This document shows, in pieces, positions 34,056-41,988 of a DNA stretch of 41,988 nt; positions within the stretch are counted from its first letter, which is position 1; every line of letters starts with the position of its first letter. Source of the stretch: Acetobacter sp. AN02. Lineage in GTDB: Bacteria > Pseudomonadota > Alphaproteobacteria > Acetobacterales > Acetobacteraceae. The position numbers were made by a program, and so were the translations under genes. The notes under the pieces are model-generated. The model was not told the DNA's origin. It worked only from the letters and a program-made list of their open reading frames with translations, and did not search any database. The stretch spans positions 1 through 41,988 of the forward strand of contig NZ_JAJJND010000011.1 of assembly GCF_029759835.1 (NCBI RefSeq), given 5' to 3'.

Positions 34056-34970
34056 GTGAAGCTTCAGGCTGTTCTGGATCGCTGTCTTTCCCGCGGGGCG
34101 GGAGCGGATCGTGATGAACCGGCGCTTCCGGGCTGTGATTCTGCGGATATTGCGGCTGTCGGACGTATTGTCCGCGAGGCGGGGACCTCGTTTGCGGCCG
34201 GGATGAAGGTTCTGGAGCCGTCGCGCCGGTATGGCATGTATGCGGTTTATGCCTTCTGCCGGATGGTGGATGACATTGCGGACGGTGATGCCGGGGTGTC
34301 TGATCCTGTTGCGGCGCTGCAGGAGTGGAAGGCGCGGATTGCGCGTCTTTATGACGATCAGCCGCAGGATGCGCTCGACCGTGTGCTGCATGCGGCGATC
34401 CGTTCCTTCGGGCTGCGTCAGGCGGATTTCGATGCGGTGATCGAGGGGATGGAGACGGATGCGTCGGGTCCGGTCGTGGCACCGGATGAGGCGGCGTTCG
34501 ATCTGTACTGTGACCGTGTGGCGTCGGCTGTCGGGCGGCTTTCGGTGCGTGTGTTCGGAGACAGTTCGCCGGATGCGGACATCGTGGCGTATCATCTGGG
34601 GCGCGCGCTGCAGATCACGAATATTCTGCGTGATATTGCGGCGGATGCGAAGCTCGGGCGGCTTTATCTTCCGGGGCCGCTTCTGGCGCGGTTCAGCGTT
34701 GATCCCGATCCGTCGAAGATCTGCATTGCCGCAGGGCTGCCGGGTGTGAGCGCCATTCTGGCCACCCGTGCGAAGGATCATTTCCGCCGGGCGTTTGAGG
34801 CCATGGGGCGGTGTTCTCGCCGGACGATGCTGCCTGCGCGTCTGATGGGCGGGCGGTATCTGGCGGTTCTTCTGGCGCTGGAGAAGCGGGGCTGGGACAT
34901 GCCGCTCATTCCCGTGAAAGTTTCGCGCGAGCAGACGATGCTTGGCGTGGTCCGCACGTTTCTGGGCTGA
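34056..34970 (+). CDS. hpnD: Presqualene diphosphate synthase HpnD
   Basis: A 304-residue squalene/phytoene synthase-fold enzyme that joins two farnesyl diphosphates into presqualene diphosphate. Aspartate-rich motifs are YAFCRMVDDIADGDAG near residues 64-79 and ALQITNILRDIAADAKLGR near 186-204, followed by the family motif LYLP. The GTG at 34056 is chosen because AGGGGAGAGG at 34041-34050 lies five bases upstream; a longer open frame from 33945 is read over the end of hpnC. The stop overlaps the hpnE start by one base. Confidence 0.94.
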   Translation: MKLQAVLDRCLSRGAGADRDEPALPGCDSADIAAVGRIVREAGTSFAAGMKVLEPSRRYGMYAVYAFCRMVDDIADGDAGVSDPVAALQEWKARIARLYDDQPQDALDRVLHAAIRSFGLRQADFDAVIEGMETDASGPVVAPDEAAFDLYCDRVASAVGRLSVRVFGDSSPDADIVAYHLGRALQITNILRDIAADAKLGRLYLPGPLLARFSVDPDPSKICIAAGLPGVSAILATRAKDHFRRAFEAMGRCSRRTMLPARLMGGRYLAVLLALEKRGWDMPLIPVKVSREQTMLGVVRTFLG

Positions 34971-36259
34971 TGGGTCACGTTCATATCATCGGCGGGGGTA
35001 TGGCCGGGCTGGCCGCCGCCGTTGAGGTTGCGGGCAGCGGGCAGCGCGTGACGCTGTATGAGGCCGGTCCGGCCTGTGGCGGCCGGGCGCGGTCTTATGA
35101 GGACCGGCGTCTGGGGTGCCGGATCGATAACGGCAATCATCTCCTTCTGAGCGCGAATGATGCGGTTTTCCGCTATCTCGGGCTGACCGGTGCGCTGGGA
35201 ACCATGACGGGTCCGGAGCGGCCGGTGTTTCCGTTTGCCGATCTTGCCGATGATCTGTCCTGGACGCTGCGGCTTTCGGGCGGGGTTCTGCCGCTGTGGG
35301 TGCTGTCCCGCGGGCGTCGTGTGCCGGGGATGCGGATCGGGGAGCTTCTCAGTCTGCGGAATCTGCTGCGTGCGGGTCCGGAGGCGACGGTTGAGGAGTG
35401 CCTGATCCCAGGGGCGCTGAGCCGGCGTCTGCTCGATCCTTTTTCCGTATCGGCTCTGAATACGCCGTCGTGCACGGCGAGTGCGCAGCTTCTGGGCAAT
35501 GTGATCCGGGAGTCTCTGGCGCGGGGCGGGGCAGCCTGTCTGCCGCGTTATCCTGCGGAAGGAATGTCCGAAAGTCTTGTTGATCCGGCTGTGGCGCATC
35601 TGTCGGTCATGAAGGCGGAGGTCCGGACGGGCGCGCGCCTGAGCTGGCTTGAGGTGACTGACGGATCTGTGACGGCTCTGCTGTTCGGGGGAGAGAGGAT
35701 CGTGACGGGGCCGGAGGATTCGGTGATCCTTGCGGTGACGGCGCCGGTCGCGACGGATATTCTGACGCCGCATCTGCCGCGGTTTCAGGCGCCTGATGAG
35801 TTTGAGAGTATTTTTAACGCGCATTACCGGCTGGAGCGGGCTCCGGAGCCTGTGGGAGCGCTGCGTGAGGCCGGGTTCATGGGCGTGATCGGCGGGATTA
35901 CGGAGTGGATCTGGGTCCGCAGGGATATTGTTTCCGTGACGGTCAGTGCCGCGAATCGCTATGCGCATCGCGACCCGGAGGAGCTGGGTGATCGCATCTG
36001 GGATGAGGTGCGGCGGGCGCTGGACCCGCATCTGCGGGTGCCTCTGCCTCCGGGCATGCCGCCCAGGCGTCTGGTGCGGGAGAAGCGTGCGACTTTTGCG
36101 GCGACGTCGGAGCAGGAGCGGCGGCGGCCGGGTGCGAGGACCGGGCTGCGGAATCTGGCGCTGGCCGGAGACTGGACGGCCACGGGTTTGCCCTGCACGA
36201 TCGAAGGTGCGATGAGGTCCGGCGCGGAGGCTGTTCGCGTGCTCGGGCTGCGCGCGTGA
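34970..36259 (+). CDS. hpnE: Hydroxysqualene dehydroxylase HpnE
   Basis: A 429-residue FAD-dependent amine-oxidase-fold enzyme that reduces hydroxysqualene to squalene, completing the bacterial HpnCDE route. The FAD loop HIIGGGMAGLAAAVEVA is at residues 4-20, followed by GGRARSYEDRRLGCRIDNGNH. The C-terminus carries the second FAD contact, LALAGDWTATGLPCTIEGAMRSG (given here in part as AGDWTATGLPCTIEGAM). The ATG at 34970 overlaps the hpnD stop (TGATG). The next gene, shc, follows after 42 bases with its own AGAAGG ribosome-binding region. Confidence 0.93.
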   Translation: MGHVHIIGGGMAGLAAAVEVAGSGQRVTLYEAGPACGGRARSYEDRRLGCRIDNGNHLLLSANDAVFRYLGLTGALGTMTGPERPVFPFADLADDLSWTLRLSGGVLPLWVLSRGRRVPGMRIGELLSLRNLLRAGPEATVEECLIPGALSRRLLDPFSVSALNTPSCTASAQLLGNVIRESLARGGAACLPRYPAEGMSESLVDPAVAHLSVMKAEVRTGARLSWLEVTDGSVTALLFGGERIVTGPEDSVILAVTAPVATDILTPHLPRFQAPDEFESIFNAHYRLERAPEPVGALREAGFMGVIGGITEWIWVRRDIVSVTVSAANRYAHRDPEELGDRIWDEVRRALDPHLRVPLPPGMPPRRLVREKRATFAATSEQERRRPGARTGLRNLALAGDWTATGLPCTIEGAMRSGAEAVRVLGLRA

Positions 36260-36301
36260 CCGCAATCATGAGAGATCAGAGAAGGACCAGGGACGTACAC
36301 G

Positions 36302-38263
36302 ATGTCTGAGGCACAGGCTGCGACAGAAGCTCCGGCAAGGGAGGATCTCGACCGTGTGGTCCGCAATGCGCATGCGGCGCTGGCCGGGAAGCAGAATGAG
36401 GACGGGCACTGGGTGTTCGAGCTTGAGGCGGATGTCTCGATCCCGGCTGAGTATGTTCTTCTGGAGCATTATCTGGACCGGATCGACGATGCGCTTCAGG
36501 CCCGGATCGGGGTCTATCTGCGCCGGACGCAGGCTGATCACGGGGGCTGGCCGCTTTATACTGACGGCGGGTTCAGCCTGTCTTCCACGGTCAAGGCCTA
36601 TTACGCTCTGAAATGTATTGGTGATGATCCGGATGCGCCGCATATGCGGCGTGCGCGTGAGGCGGTTCTGGCGCATGGCGGGGCCGAGCGGTCCAACGTG
36701 TTCACGCGGTTTCAGCTTGCGCTGTTCGGGGAGGTTCCCTGGCGTGCGATGCCTGTCATGCCGGTGGAACTGATGCTTCTGCCGCGCTCGGCGTTTTTTT
36801 CCATCTGGAACATGTCCTACTGGTCCCGTGCGGTGATTGCGCCCCTGCTTGTGCTGGCGGCGAAGAAGCCTGTGGCGATCAATCCGCGCGGGATTCATGT
36901 GCAGGAGCTGTTTGTCACGCCGCCGGACCGGGTCCGGGACTGGATCAGGGGGCCTTATCGTTCGGTCTGGGGGCGGATGTTCACGTGGCTGGACAAGGGC
37001 CTGCGTCCGGCGCTGAAGCTGGTTCCGGGACGTGTGCATGAAAAGGCGCTTCGTGCGGCGGTGGATTATATCGAGCCGCGGCTGAACGGTGTTGACGGTC
37101 TTGGCGCGATTTATCCGGCGATGGCGAATGTCGTGATGATGTATCGCGTGCTTGGCGTGCCGGACAGCGATCCGCGGGCCTTGACGGCGTGGAAGGCCGT
37201 CAAGGGTCTGCTGGTTGTGAAGGATGACGAGGTTTACTGCCAGCCCTGCTTCTCTCCGATCTGGGATACGGGGCTGGCGGCTCATGCCATGCTGGAGGCG
37301 GCATCCGGTCCGGACGGGATCGAGCCGCAGAAGACGAAGGCGGATCTGGAGCGTGCGGCGGCCTGGCTGAAGGAGCGTCAGGTTCTTGACGTGAAGGGGG
37401 ACTGGGCCGTCAACGCGCCGGATGTCGAGCCGGGCGGCTGGGCCTTCCAGTACCGCAACGATCATTATCCGGATGTGGATGACACGGCTGTCGTGGCGAT
37501 GATGCTGCATCGCGAGGGGAATCCGGAGCATGCGGAGGCGATTGAGCGTGCGCGGCGGTGGATTATCGGGATGCAGAGTTCCTGCGGCGGTTGGGGTGCG
37601 TTTGACATCGACAATAACAAGGAACTCCTGAACCATATTCCGTTTGCGGATCACGGGGCCCTGCTCGATCCGCCGACTGCGGATGTGACGGCGCGGTGTG
37701 TGTCTTTCCTTGCCCAGCTGAAGAATCCCGGGGATGAGGATGTGATTGCCCGGGCGATCGACTATCTGCGTAAGGATCAGGAGAAGGACGGTTCCTGGTT
37801 CGGGCGCTGGGGAACGAACTATATTTATGGCACCTGGTCCGTGCTGTGTGCGTTCAATGCGGCGGGTGTTTCCCGGGATGATCCTGCGGTTGTCCGTGCG
37901 GTTGAGTGGCTGCGGTCGGTTCAGCGTGAGGATGGCGGCTGGGGTGAGGACTGCGCCAGCTATGAGGGTGAGCCGGGGGGGCAGTATAAGGAGAGCCTGC
38001 CGTCCCAGACGGCTTGGGCGACGCTGGGCCTGATGGCGGCCGGGCGTCGGGATGATCCAGCTGTCGCGCGTGGGATGTCCTGGCTTATGGCCCGGCAGAA
38101 GGAAGACGGTGAGTGGGATGAGCGCTCGTTCAATGCCGTGGGATTCCCGAAGGTTTTCTATCTCCGCTATCACGGATACCGGCAGTTTTTCCCGCTTCTG
38201 GCGCTGGCGCGGTATCGGAATCTTGAGAGCAGCAACACACGGCAGGTGGCTTTTGGTTTCTGA
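36302..38263 (+). CDS. shc: Squalene-hopene cyclase
   Basis: A 653-residue monotopic membrane cyclase that folds squalene into hopene and diplopterol. The catalytic acid motif DVDDTA lies near residue 392. Repeated QW-type segments are visible, such as QNEDGHWVFELEAD, QADHGGWPLYTDGGF, MQSSCGGWGAFDIDNN, QEKDGSWFGRWGTNYIYGTW and QREDGGWGEDCASY. The motif GRWGTNYIYGTW is strongly conserved in the family, and length is typical. It sits after hpnCDE, which supply squalene, and its stop codon lies inside the start of hpnG, implying coupled translation. Confidence 0.97.
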   Translation: MSEAQAATEAPAREDLDRVVRNAHAALAGKQNEDGHWVFELEADVSIPAEYVLLEHYLDRIDDALQARIGVYLRRTQADHGGWPLYTDGGFSLSSTVKAYYALKCIGDDPDAPHMRRAREAVLAHGGAERSNVFTRFQLALFGEVPWRAMPVMPVELMLLPRSAFFSIWNMSYWSRAVIAPLLVLAAKKPVAINPRGIHVQELFVTPPDRVRDWIRGPYRSVWGRMFTWLDKGLRPALKLVPGRVHEKALRAAVDYIEPRLNGVDGLGAIYPAMANVVMMYRVLGVPDSDPRALTAWKAVKGLLVVKDDEVYCQPCFSPIWDTGLAAHAMLEAASGPDGIEPQKTKADLERAAAWLKERQVLDVKGDWAVNAPDVEPGGWAFQYRNDHYPDVDDTAVVAMMLHREGNPEHAEAIERARRWIIGMQSSCGGWGAFDIDNNKELLNHIPFADHGALLDPPTADVTARCVSFLAQLKNPGDEDVIARAIDYLRKDQEKDGSWFGRWGTNYIYGTWSVLCAFNAAGVSRDDPAVVRAVEWLRSVQREDGGWGEDCASYEGEPGGQYKESLPSQTAWATLGLMAAGRRDDPAVARGMSWLMARQKEDGEWDERSFNAVGFPKVFYLRYHGYRQFFPLLALARYRNLESSNTRQVAFGF

Positions 38264-38954
38264 TCTGCCTGCGTGTACTCCGGCGGGCTCCGCTCTTTCC
38301 GGGGCTGGATTTCTTGTCGGGCTGAAGGATGAGGCACGTCTTCTGCGGCGTGTTTTTCCTGATGTTCCTGTTGCGATCAGCGGGGCGACCACTGAGGGGG
38401 CGGTTCGCGGGGCGGAGCGGCTGATCCTTTCGGGGGTGCGTTCTCTCGTGTCGTTCGGTCTCGCCGGAGGGCTGGATGCATCCTGTCCGGTCGGGACGAT
38501 TGTCATTCCGCACCGGGTTCATGCACGCGGGAGCGTGTATGTCTGTGCTGAGTCGCTGCGTGCGTCCCTGGGGGCGGATGTTCCGGGCGTGTGGTCCGGT
38601 GATCTGCTGCACAGTGATACCGTTGTGATGACGGCTGTGGAGAAGGCGGATCTGGCGGCGCGCAGCGGCTGTGGGGCTGTTGATATGGAAAGCGGCATTC
38701 TGGCGCAGGCGGCTGAGAAGGCCGGTCTGCCTTTTGCCGTGTTGCGGGTTGTGTGTGATCCGGCGGAGCGGGATCTGCCGGATGCGGCGCGGTATGCGCT
38801 GTCTCCCGAGGGGGGGGTTCAGTGGGGCGGGATGTTGCGGAGTCTGCTGCGGCACCCGCTGCAGATTTCCGCTTTGACCGGTCTCGGGGCTGAGTCCGCG
38901 CGAGCACGCAGTAAGATGCGGGTATTTCTGGAGCAGATCTGCGGTCGTGACTGA
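38253..38954 (+). CDS. hpnG: Hopanoid-associated phosphorylase HpnG (adenosylhopane nucleosidase)
   Basis: A 233-residue protein of the purine nucleoside phosphorylase-like fold. Motifs include AISGATTEGAVRGAERLI, SFGLAGGLDASCPVGTIVIP and GAVDMESGILAQAAEKAGLPF, the last providing the conserved Met-Glu that contacts ribose. HpnG removes adenine from adenosylhopane, an early step toward bacteriohopanetetrol. No ATG precedes the conserved part. The TTG at 38253, inside the end of shc and preceded by AGGTGG, is the best start, giving an 11-base overlap. The hpnH gene that makes adenosylhopane is not in this window. Confidence 0.88.
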   Translation: MVSDLPACTPAGSALSGAGFLVGLKDEARLLRRVFPDVPVAISGATTEGAVRGAERLILSGVRSLVSFGLAGGLDASCPVGTIVIPHRVHARGSVYVCAESLRASLGADVPGVWSGDLLHSDTVVMTAVEKADLAARSGCGAVDMESGILAQAAEKAGLPFAVLRVVCDPAERDLPDAARYALSPEGGVQWGGMLRSLLRHPLQISALTGLGAESARARSKMRVFLEQICGRD

Positions 38955-39039
38955 GGTCGGGTTCCGGCTTTTAAGTATTTCCGGCTAAAGTCTTTTCCGA
39001 AAAAAATATGACCGGTTGTTTTTCGGGAGAGAAGAAACG

Positions 39040-41577
39040 GTGCCAGCGTCTGAAGCTCTGAGTCCGGTACAGCGGAAAAGCCGTTATGCGGGGATTTTCC
39101 ACACGCTCGATGGCTGCGAGGCCAGAGGCTGGGTATGTGATCTGTCTGCTCCCGAGCGGCCGGTTCAGATTCATGTCCTGATTGATCACCAGCAGGTGGC
39201 GACGCTGACCTGTGATGTCGAGCGTGAGGATATCCGGCACAGGCTCGGGGTGTCGTCCGGGCGTCTGGGATTTCGTTTTCTGATACCTGAGGCCTTTATT
39301 GACGGGCAGGTGCATGTTCTGGGGTTCCGGCTGCCGGACCGCTCCGTTCTGCCGGTCATGTTTACGGAAAAACCGGGTGAGGCGGGGGAGGAGTGCAGGT
39401 TCCGCCTGAACTCGGGATATCAGTTCATCTCCTGTCTTGATGATGTGGCCGGGGGGCGTCTGCGGGGCTGGGTGCAGCGGCGTGATCCGTTTACGGGCGA
39501 GCTGTCCGGGGGATGCACGGTTCTGATCAGTATGGACGATGCGCCCCTGATGCAGGCGAAGGCCGATCGTTATCGCGGGGATGTTGCGGGGGTTGTCGGC
39601 GGGGATCCGGAATGCGGGTTCGAGGCGACGATTCCGCGTCATCTGCGGCGGAGCGGGGAGGTGGAGCTTCGTGTGACCGTTCTGCCGGAGGGGCGTGATC
39701 TGGAGGGCAGTCCGCTGACGGTGTCGATGCTCGATGACCGGACGGAAGAGGCTCTGGTTCAGCTTTCGGAGACGGTGGACGCGCTTTACAGGGAAATTGC
39801 CACGCTCAGGACGCAGATGAACTCGCTGCTGCGTCCCAGGGGTTATGATCTCGGCGGGTATGACCGCTGGGCGCGGGCGTATTATGCGCAGCTCAGGGTG
39901 CGTGTGGCAGAGCGCAGGGAGCTTCGGGCATCTGCGGCGGGACGGCGCCGGAAAGCGCCGCTTGTGAGCATTATATGTCCGGTTTACAGGCCGCTGATGT
40001 CGGATTTCGTTGCGGCGGTGGAGTCGGTTCTTGCACAGACATGGCAGAACTGGGAGCTGATCATTGTTGATGACGGTGCGAAATCACCTGAGGTTTCCGA
40101 AAAAATTTCTGAGTATTGCAGGGCGGACAGGCGGATACGGGCTGTTACGCTGCGTCGGAATAAAGGAATTTCCGGTGCCACGAATGCGGGTCTGAAAGAG
40201 GTCCGGGGCGACTGGGTTGCTTTTTTCGATCATGACGATCTCCTGGTGGATGTGGCGATCGAGACGATGCTTCAGCATGCTGAGGGGACGTCTGCCCGGG
40301 TTCTTTATTCGGATGAGGACAAGATTGATGCGGACGGGATTTTTTCCGAGCCCAATCTGAAGCCTGATTTTGACTATCGCTATCTTCTCGGGTGCAATTA
40401 CGTCTGTCATCTGACCATGGTGCGGACGGATACGCTTGCGCAGGCCGGTGAGCTGCGGACGAAGTATGACGGGGCTCAGGATCATGATCTTCTGCTGCGT
40501 CTGACGGAGATCGTTCCGGCTTCCGGGATTCTGCACGTTCCGGAAATTCTCTATCACTGGCGTAAGACTCCGAACTCGACGGCCGTGACGATTGAGAACA
40601 AGGAGTATGCGGTCGAGGCGGGTGTCAGTTGTGTCAGGGACCATCTGAAACGGCGGAAGAAGCCTGCGGAGATCGGATCTGTTCTGGGAATGACGCTGTA
40701 TTCCGTGCGCTGGCTCCGGACGCGTCAGCCGAAGGTGTCTGTCATCATTCCGTTCAGGGATCAGCCGGAGGTGACGCAGGAGTGCCTGCGGCGTCTGCTG
40801 ACCCTGACGGACTATCCGGATTTTGAGGTTATCCTTGTCGATAACTGGTCTGTTGAGCCGTCGACGCAGAGCATGCTCCGGTCTGCGTGCAGGGATTCTC
40901 GCGTGCGCGTTCTGCGTGCGGAGGAGGAGTTCAATTTCTCAAGGCTGAACAACCGGGCTGCGGAGCAGAGTGACGCTGATTATTTCTTCTTTATGAATAA
41001 TGATCTGTTCGTGGAGGATGAGAGCTGGCTCAGCCGGATCGTGTCGGAGGCGGAGGCCGGTGACAGGGTGGCGGCTGTGGGCGGGAAATATCTCTATCCC
41101 AACGGCAGGGTTCAGCATGTGGGGGTTGCGGTCGGTCCGGAGGCGATTGCGGTTCATGTTCATAAGGGTCTGCCGGGGGACCAGAGCGGCTATGTCGGTC
41201 ATGCGATTCTGACGCATGAGGTGACGGCTGTGACGGGTGCAGGCATGCTGGTCCGTGCGGAGGCGTTCCGGGCTGTTGGCGGGTTTGATGAGGAGAATCT
41301 GCGGGTTGCCTATAATGATGTCGATCTGTGCCTGAAGCTGAGGAGTGCGGACTGGAAGATCATTCAGTGCAACGAGTTTGTTGCGACGCATCATGAGAGC
41401 CTGTCGCGGGGCAGCGACGATCAGCAGATGCATGAGGCGCGGTTTTTCGGAGAATCGCAGTATATGCGGGAAAAATGGGCGGAGAGCCGGTTTTTCGCGC
41501 GTGATCCGGCGTATTCCCGTTTTTTCAGCATCGGGAAACTGCCTTATCACGACCTGAGAGATCCGCTTTCTCTGTGA
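39040..41577 (+). CDS. Two-domain GT2 glycosyltransferase with duplicated N-terminal module
   Basis: An 845-residue protein. The N-terminal part holds two copies of an about 90-residue module (roughly 20-112 and 135-230), each with a GWV start, alternating beta-strand pattern and a late GF(R/E) motif. A short coiled coil follows near 240-265 (LVQLSETVDALYREIATLRTQ). The first GT2 domain begins at VSIICPVYRP near 308, with IIVDDGA and FFDHDDLL; the second begins at VSVIIPFRDQ near 566, with ILVDNWS and FFMNNDLFVED and a GGFDEEN acceptor motif. It probably builds a surface polysaccharide or glycosylates a protein. The GTG at 39040 has GGGAGA nine bases upstream; a TTG at 39016 adds eight residues. 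Confidence 0.85.
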   Translation: MPASEALSPVQRKSRYAGIFHTLDGCEARGWVCDLSAPERPVQIHVLIDHQQVATLTCDVEREDIRHRLGVSSGRLGFRFLIPEAFIDGQVHVLGFRLPDRSVLPVMFTEKPGEAGEECRFRLNSGYQFISCLDDVAGGRLRGWVQRRDPFTGELSGGCTVLISMDDAPLMQAKADRYRGDVAGVVGGDPECGFEATIPRHLRRSGEVELRVTVLPEGRDLEGSPLTVSMLDDRTEEALVQLSETVDALYREIATLRTQMNSLLRPRGYDLGGYDRWARAYYAQLRVRVAERRELRASAAGRRRKAPLVSIICPVYRPLMSDFVAAVESVLAQTWQNWELIIVDDGAKSPEVSEKISEYCRADRRIRAVTLRRNKGISGATNAGLKEVRGDWVAFFDHDDLLVDVAIETMLQHAEGTSARVLYSDEDKIDADGIFSEPNLKPDFDYRYLLGCNYVCHLTMVRTDTLAQAGELRTKYDGAQDHDLLLRLTEIVPASGILHVPEILYHWRKTPNSTAVTIENKEYAVEAGVSCVRDHLKRRKKPAEIGSVLGMTLYSVRWLRTRQPKVSVIIPFRDQPEVTQECLRRLLTLTDYPDFEVILVDNWSVEPSTQSMLRSACRDSRVRVLRAEEEFNFSRLNNRAAEQSDADYFFFMNNDLFVEDESWLSRIVSEAEAGDRVAAVGGKYLYPNGRVQHVGVAVGPEAIAVHVHKGLPGDQSGYVGHAILTHEVTAVTGAGMLVRAEAFRAVGGFDEENLRVAYNDVDLCLKLRSADWKIIQCNEFVATHHESLSRGSDDQQMHEARFFGESQYMREKWAESRFFARDPAYSRFFSIGKLPYHDLRDPLSL

Positions 41578-41590
41578 AGCGTATCTTCCT

Positions 41591-41610
41591 TGCGGGACAC
41601 CCGCATTTTT
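41591..41610 (+). terminator. Intrinsic terminator after the glycosyltransferase gene
   Basis: TGCGGG and CCCGCA arms pair perfectly around an ACA loop and are followed directly by five T. It lies 14 bases after the glycosyltransferase stop codon and separates it from fliF. Confidence 0.8.
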
Positions 41611-41737
41611 AACTGCCTGGTAATGTCATCGGATTAGTCTGAGGCGGGCTGCAGAAGTGCCTCCTCTGGTGATTTTACAGGAAGAACTTTAGAAAAATGC
41701 GTGATTATCCGGTTCCCGGCCGGGAGGCTCAGATCGT

Positions 41738-41917
41738 ATGAGAAATATGGCTGAGAGCCTCCGGTCCCTCGGACTGCCGCGTCTTGCTGCCCTGGTTGCT
41801 GTTGCTGTCAGTGTGCTGGCCGGTCTGGTGGTTTTTTCCTTTCATGATTTCCAGGGGCCTATGGCGCTGCTTTACCGGGATCTCGATGCCCGGGAGGCCG
41901 GTCAGATCGTAGGGTAA
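41738..41917 (+). pseudogene. fliF: 5' end of fliF (flagellar MS-ring protein), interrupted
   Basis: The 59-codon frame begins with a GGGAGG ribosome binding site and matches the N-terminus of FliF: a short leader with SLRSLGLPRLAAL, a membrane helix (VAVAVSVLAGLVVFSF) and the MS-ring signature MALLYRDLDAREAGQIV. Family members continue for about 500 more residues, but here the frame stops at TAA right after QIVG, and none of the three frames of the remaining 71 bases resembles FliF. A clean break, rather than a point mutation, points to an insertion beginning near 41910. Downstream sequence is needed to find the rest. If confirmed, the strain would lack a functional flagellar base from this copy. 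Confidence 0.75.
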
Positions 41918-41988
41918 TCTCCCCATTTTTAATGGGGCGTTGAATGAGAATTCAGGCAGCTGTTTTTAGTTTCTGGGCGGGTGTGAAC
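41910..41988. mobile_element. Possible left end of an insertion in fliF
   Basis: FliF similarity ends near 41910. The new sequence begins GGGTAATCT, holds a perfect hairpin (CCCCATT and AATGGGG around TTT, 41921-41937), and then shows GGGG at spacing suitable for a ribosome binding site before an ATG at 41944 whose frame stays open for 15 codons to the window edge. That is the layout of an insertion-sequence end with its transposase start. No family can be named from 79 bases and the other end is not visible. Confidence 0.45.

Noticed and set aside
1-41988. CRISPR arrays, rRNA genes and tRNA genes
   Set aside because: No regularly spaced repeats, no rRNA-like sequence and no cloverleaf with a TTC-loop were found by eye; a short or divergent tRNA could still be missed without a covariance search.

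Overview
The window looks like chromosomal DNA of an acetic acid bacterium (Acetobacteraceae, Alphaproteobacteria). The evidence is a high GC content, a PhyR/NepR/EcfG general stress response locus (an alphaproteobacterial hallmark), a complete hopanoid operon that makes squalene by the HpnCDE route, a glycerol-use operon, and the protein sequences overall. The genus cannot be fixed by eye.

Layout. (1) 62-2322, minus strand: a small secreted protein and a Uup-type ABC-F ATPase. (2) 2426-6543: the general stress response module, with phyR divergent from two ECF sigma genes, nepR and a HisKA_2 sensor kinase. (3) 6589-8175: a short accessory patch, with an 83-codon peptide gene directly upstream of a radical SAM gene that has a SPASM-like cysteine tail. 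The radical SAM gene is split by a frameshift at a run of seven A, and the pair is preceded by an AT-rich leader containing a perfect 13-bp palindrome. This is the best candidate for an undescribed system, a possible radical SAM modified-peptide locus. (4) 8176-18331: cydD-cydC-recQ-glpR, four genes overlapping by 1 to 4 bases, then glpD-glpF-glpK with GlpR-type operators over the glpR stop codon. (5) 18363-24595: dnaE, a small gene with its own promoter, a membrane protein and a coiled-coil porin. (6) 24806-28927: dapF-mtaB-ftsY and a GT61 glycosyltransferase, tightly packed. (7) 28960-31682, minus strand: a 2-oxoglutarate oxygenase, prephenate dehydrogenase and an HpnL-like membrane protein. 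(8) 32053-38954: hpnA-hpnC-hpnD-hpnE-shc-hpnG. (9) 39040-41988: a large two-domain glycosyltransferase, a terminator, and the start of fliF, which stops after 59 codons where unrelated sequence begins, probably the edge of an insertion.

How the genes work together. PhyR sequesters NepR to free the EcfG sigma factors. The glp genes import glycerol, phosphorylate it and oxidise it to dihydroxyacetone phosphate under GlpR control. CydDC exports thiols needed for cytochrome bd and periplasmic redox balance. The hpn genes turn farnesyl diphosphate into squalene, then hopene, and begin side-chain elongation. Because the genome avoids codons that read as stops on the opposite strand, very long antisense open frames (up to 957 codons) lie over real genes; these were not annotated.
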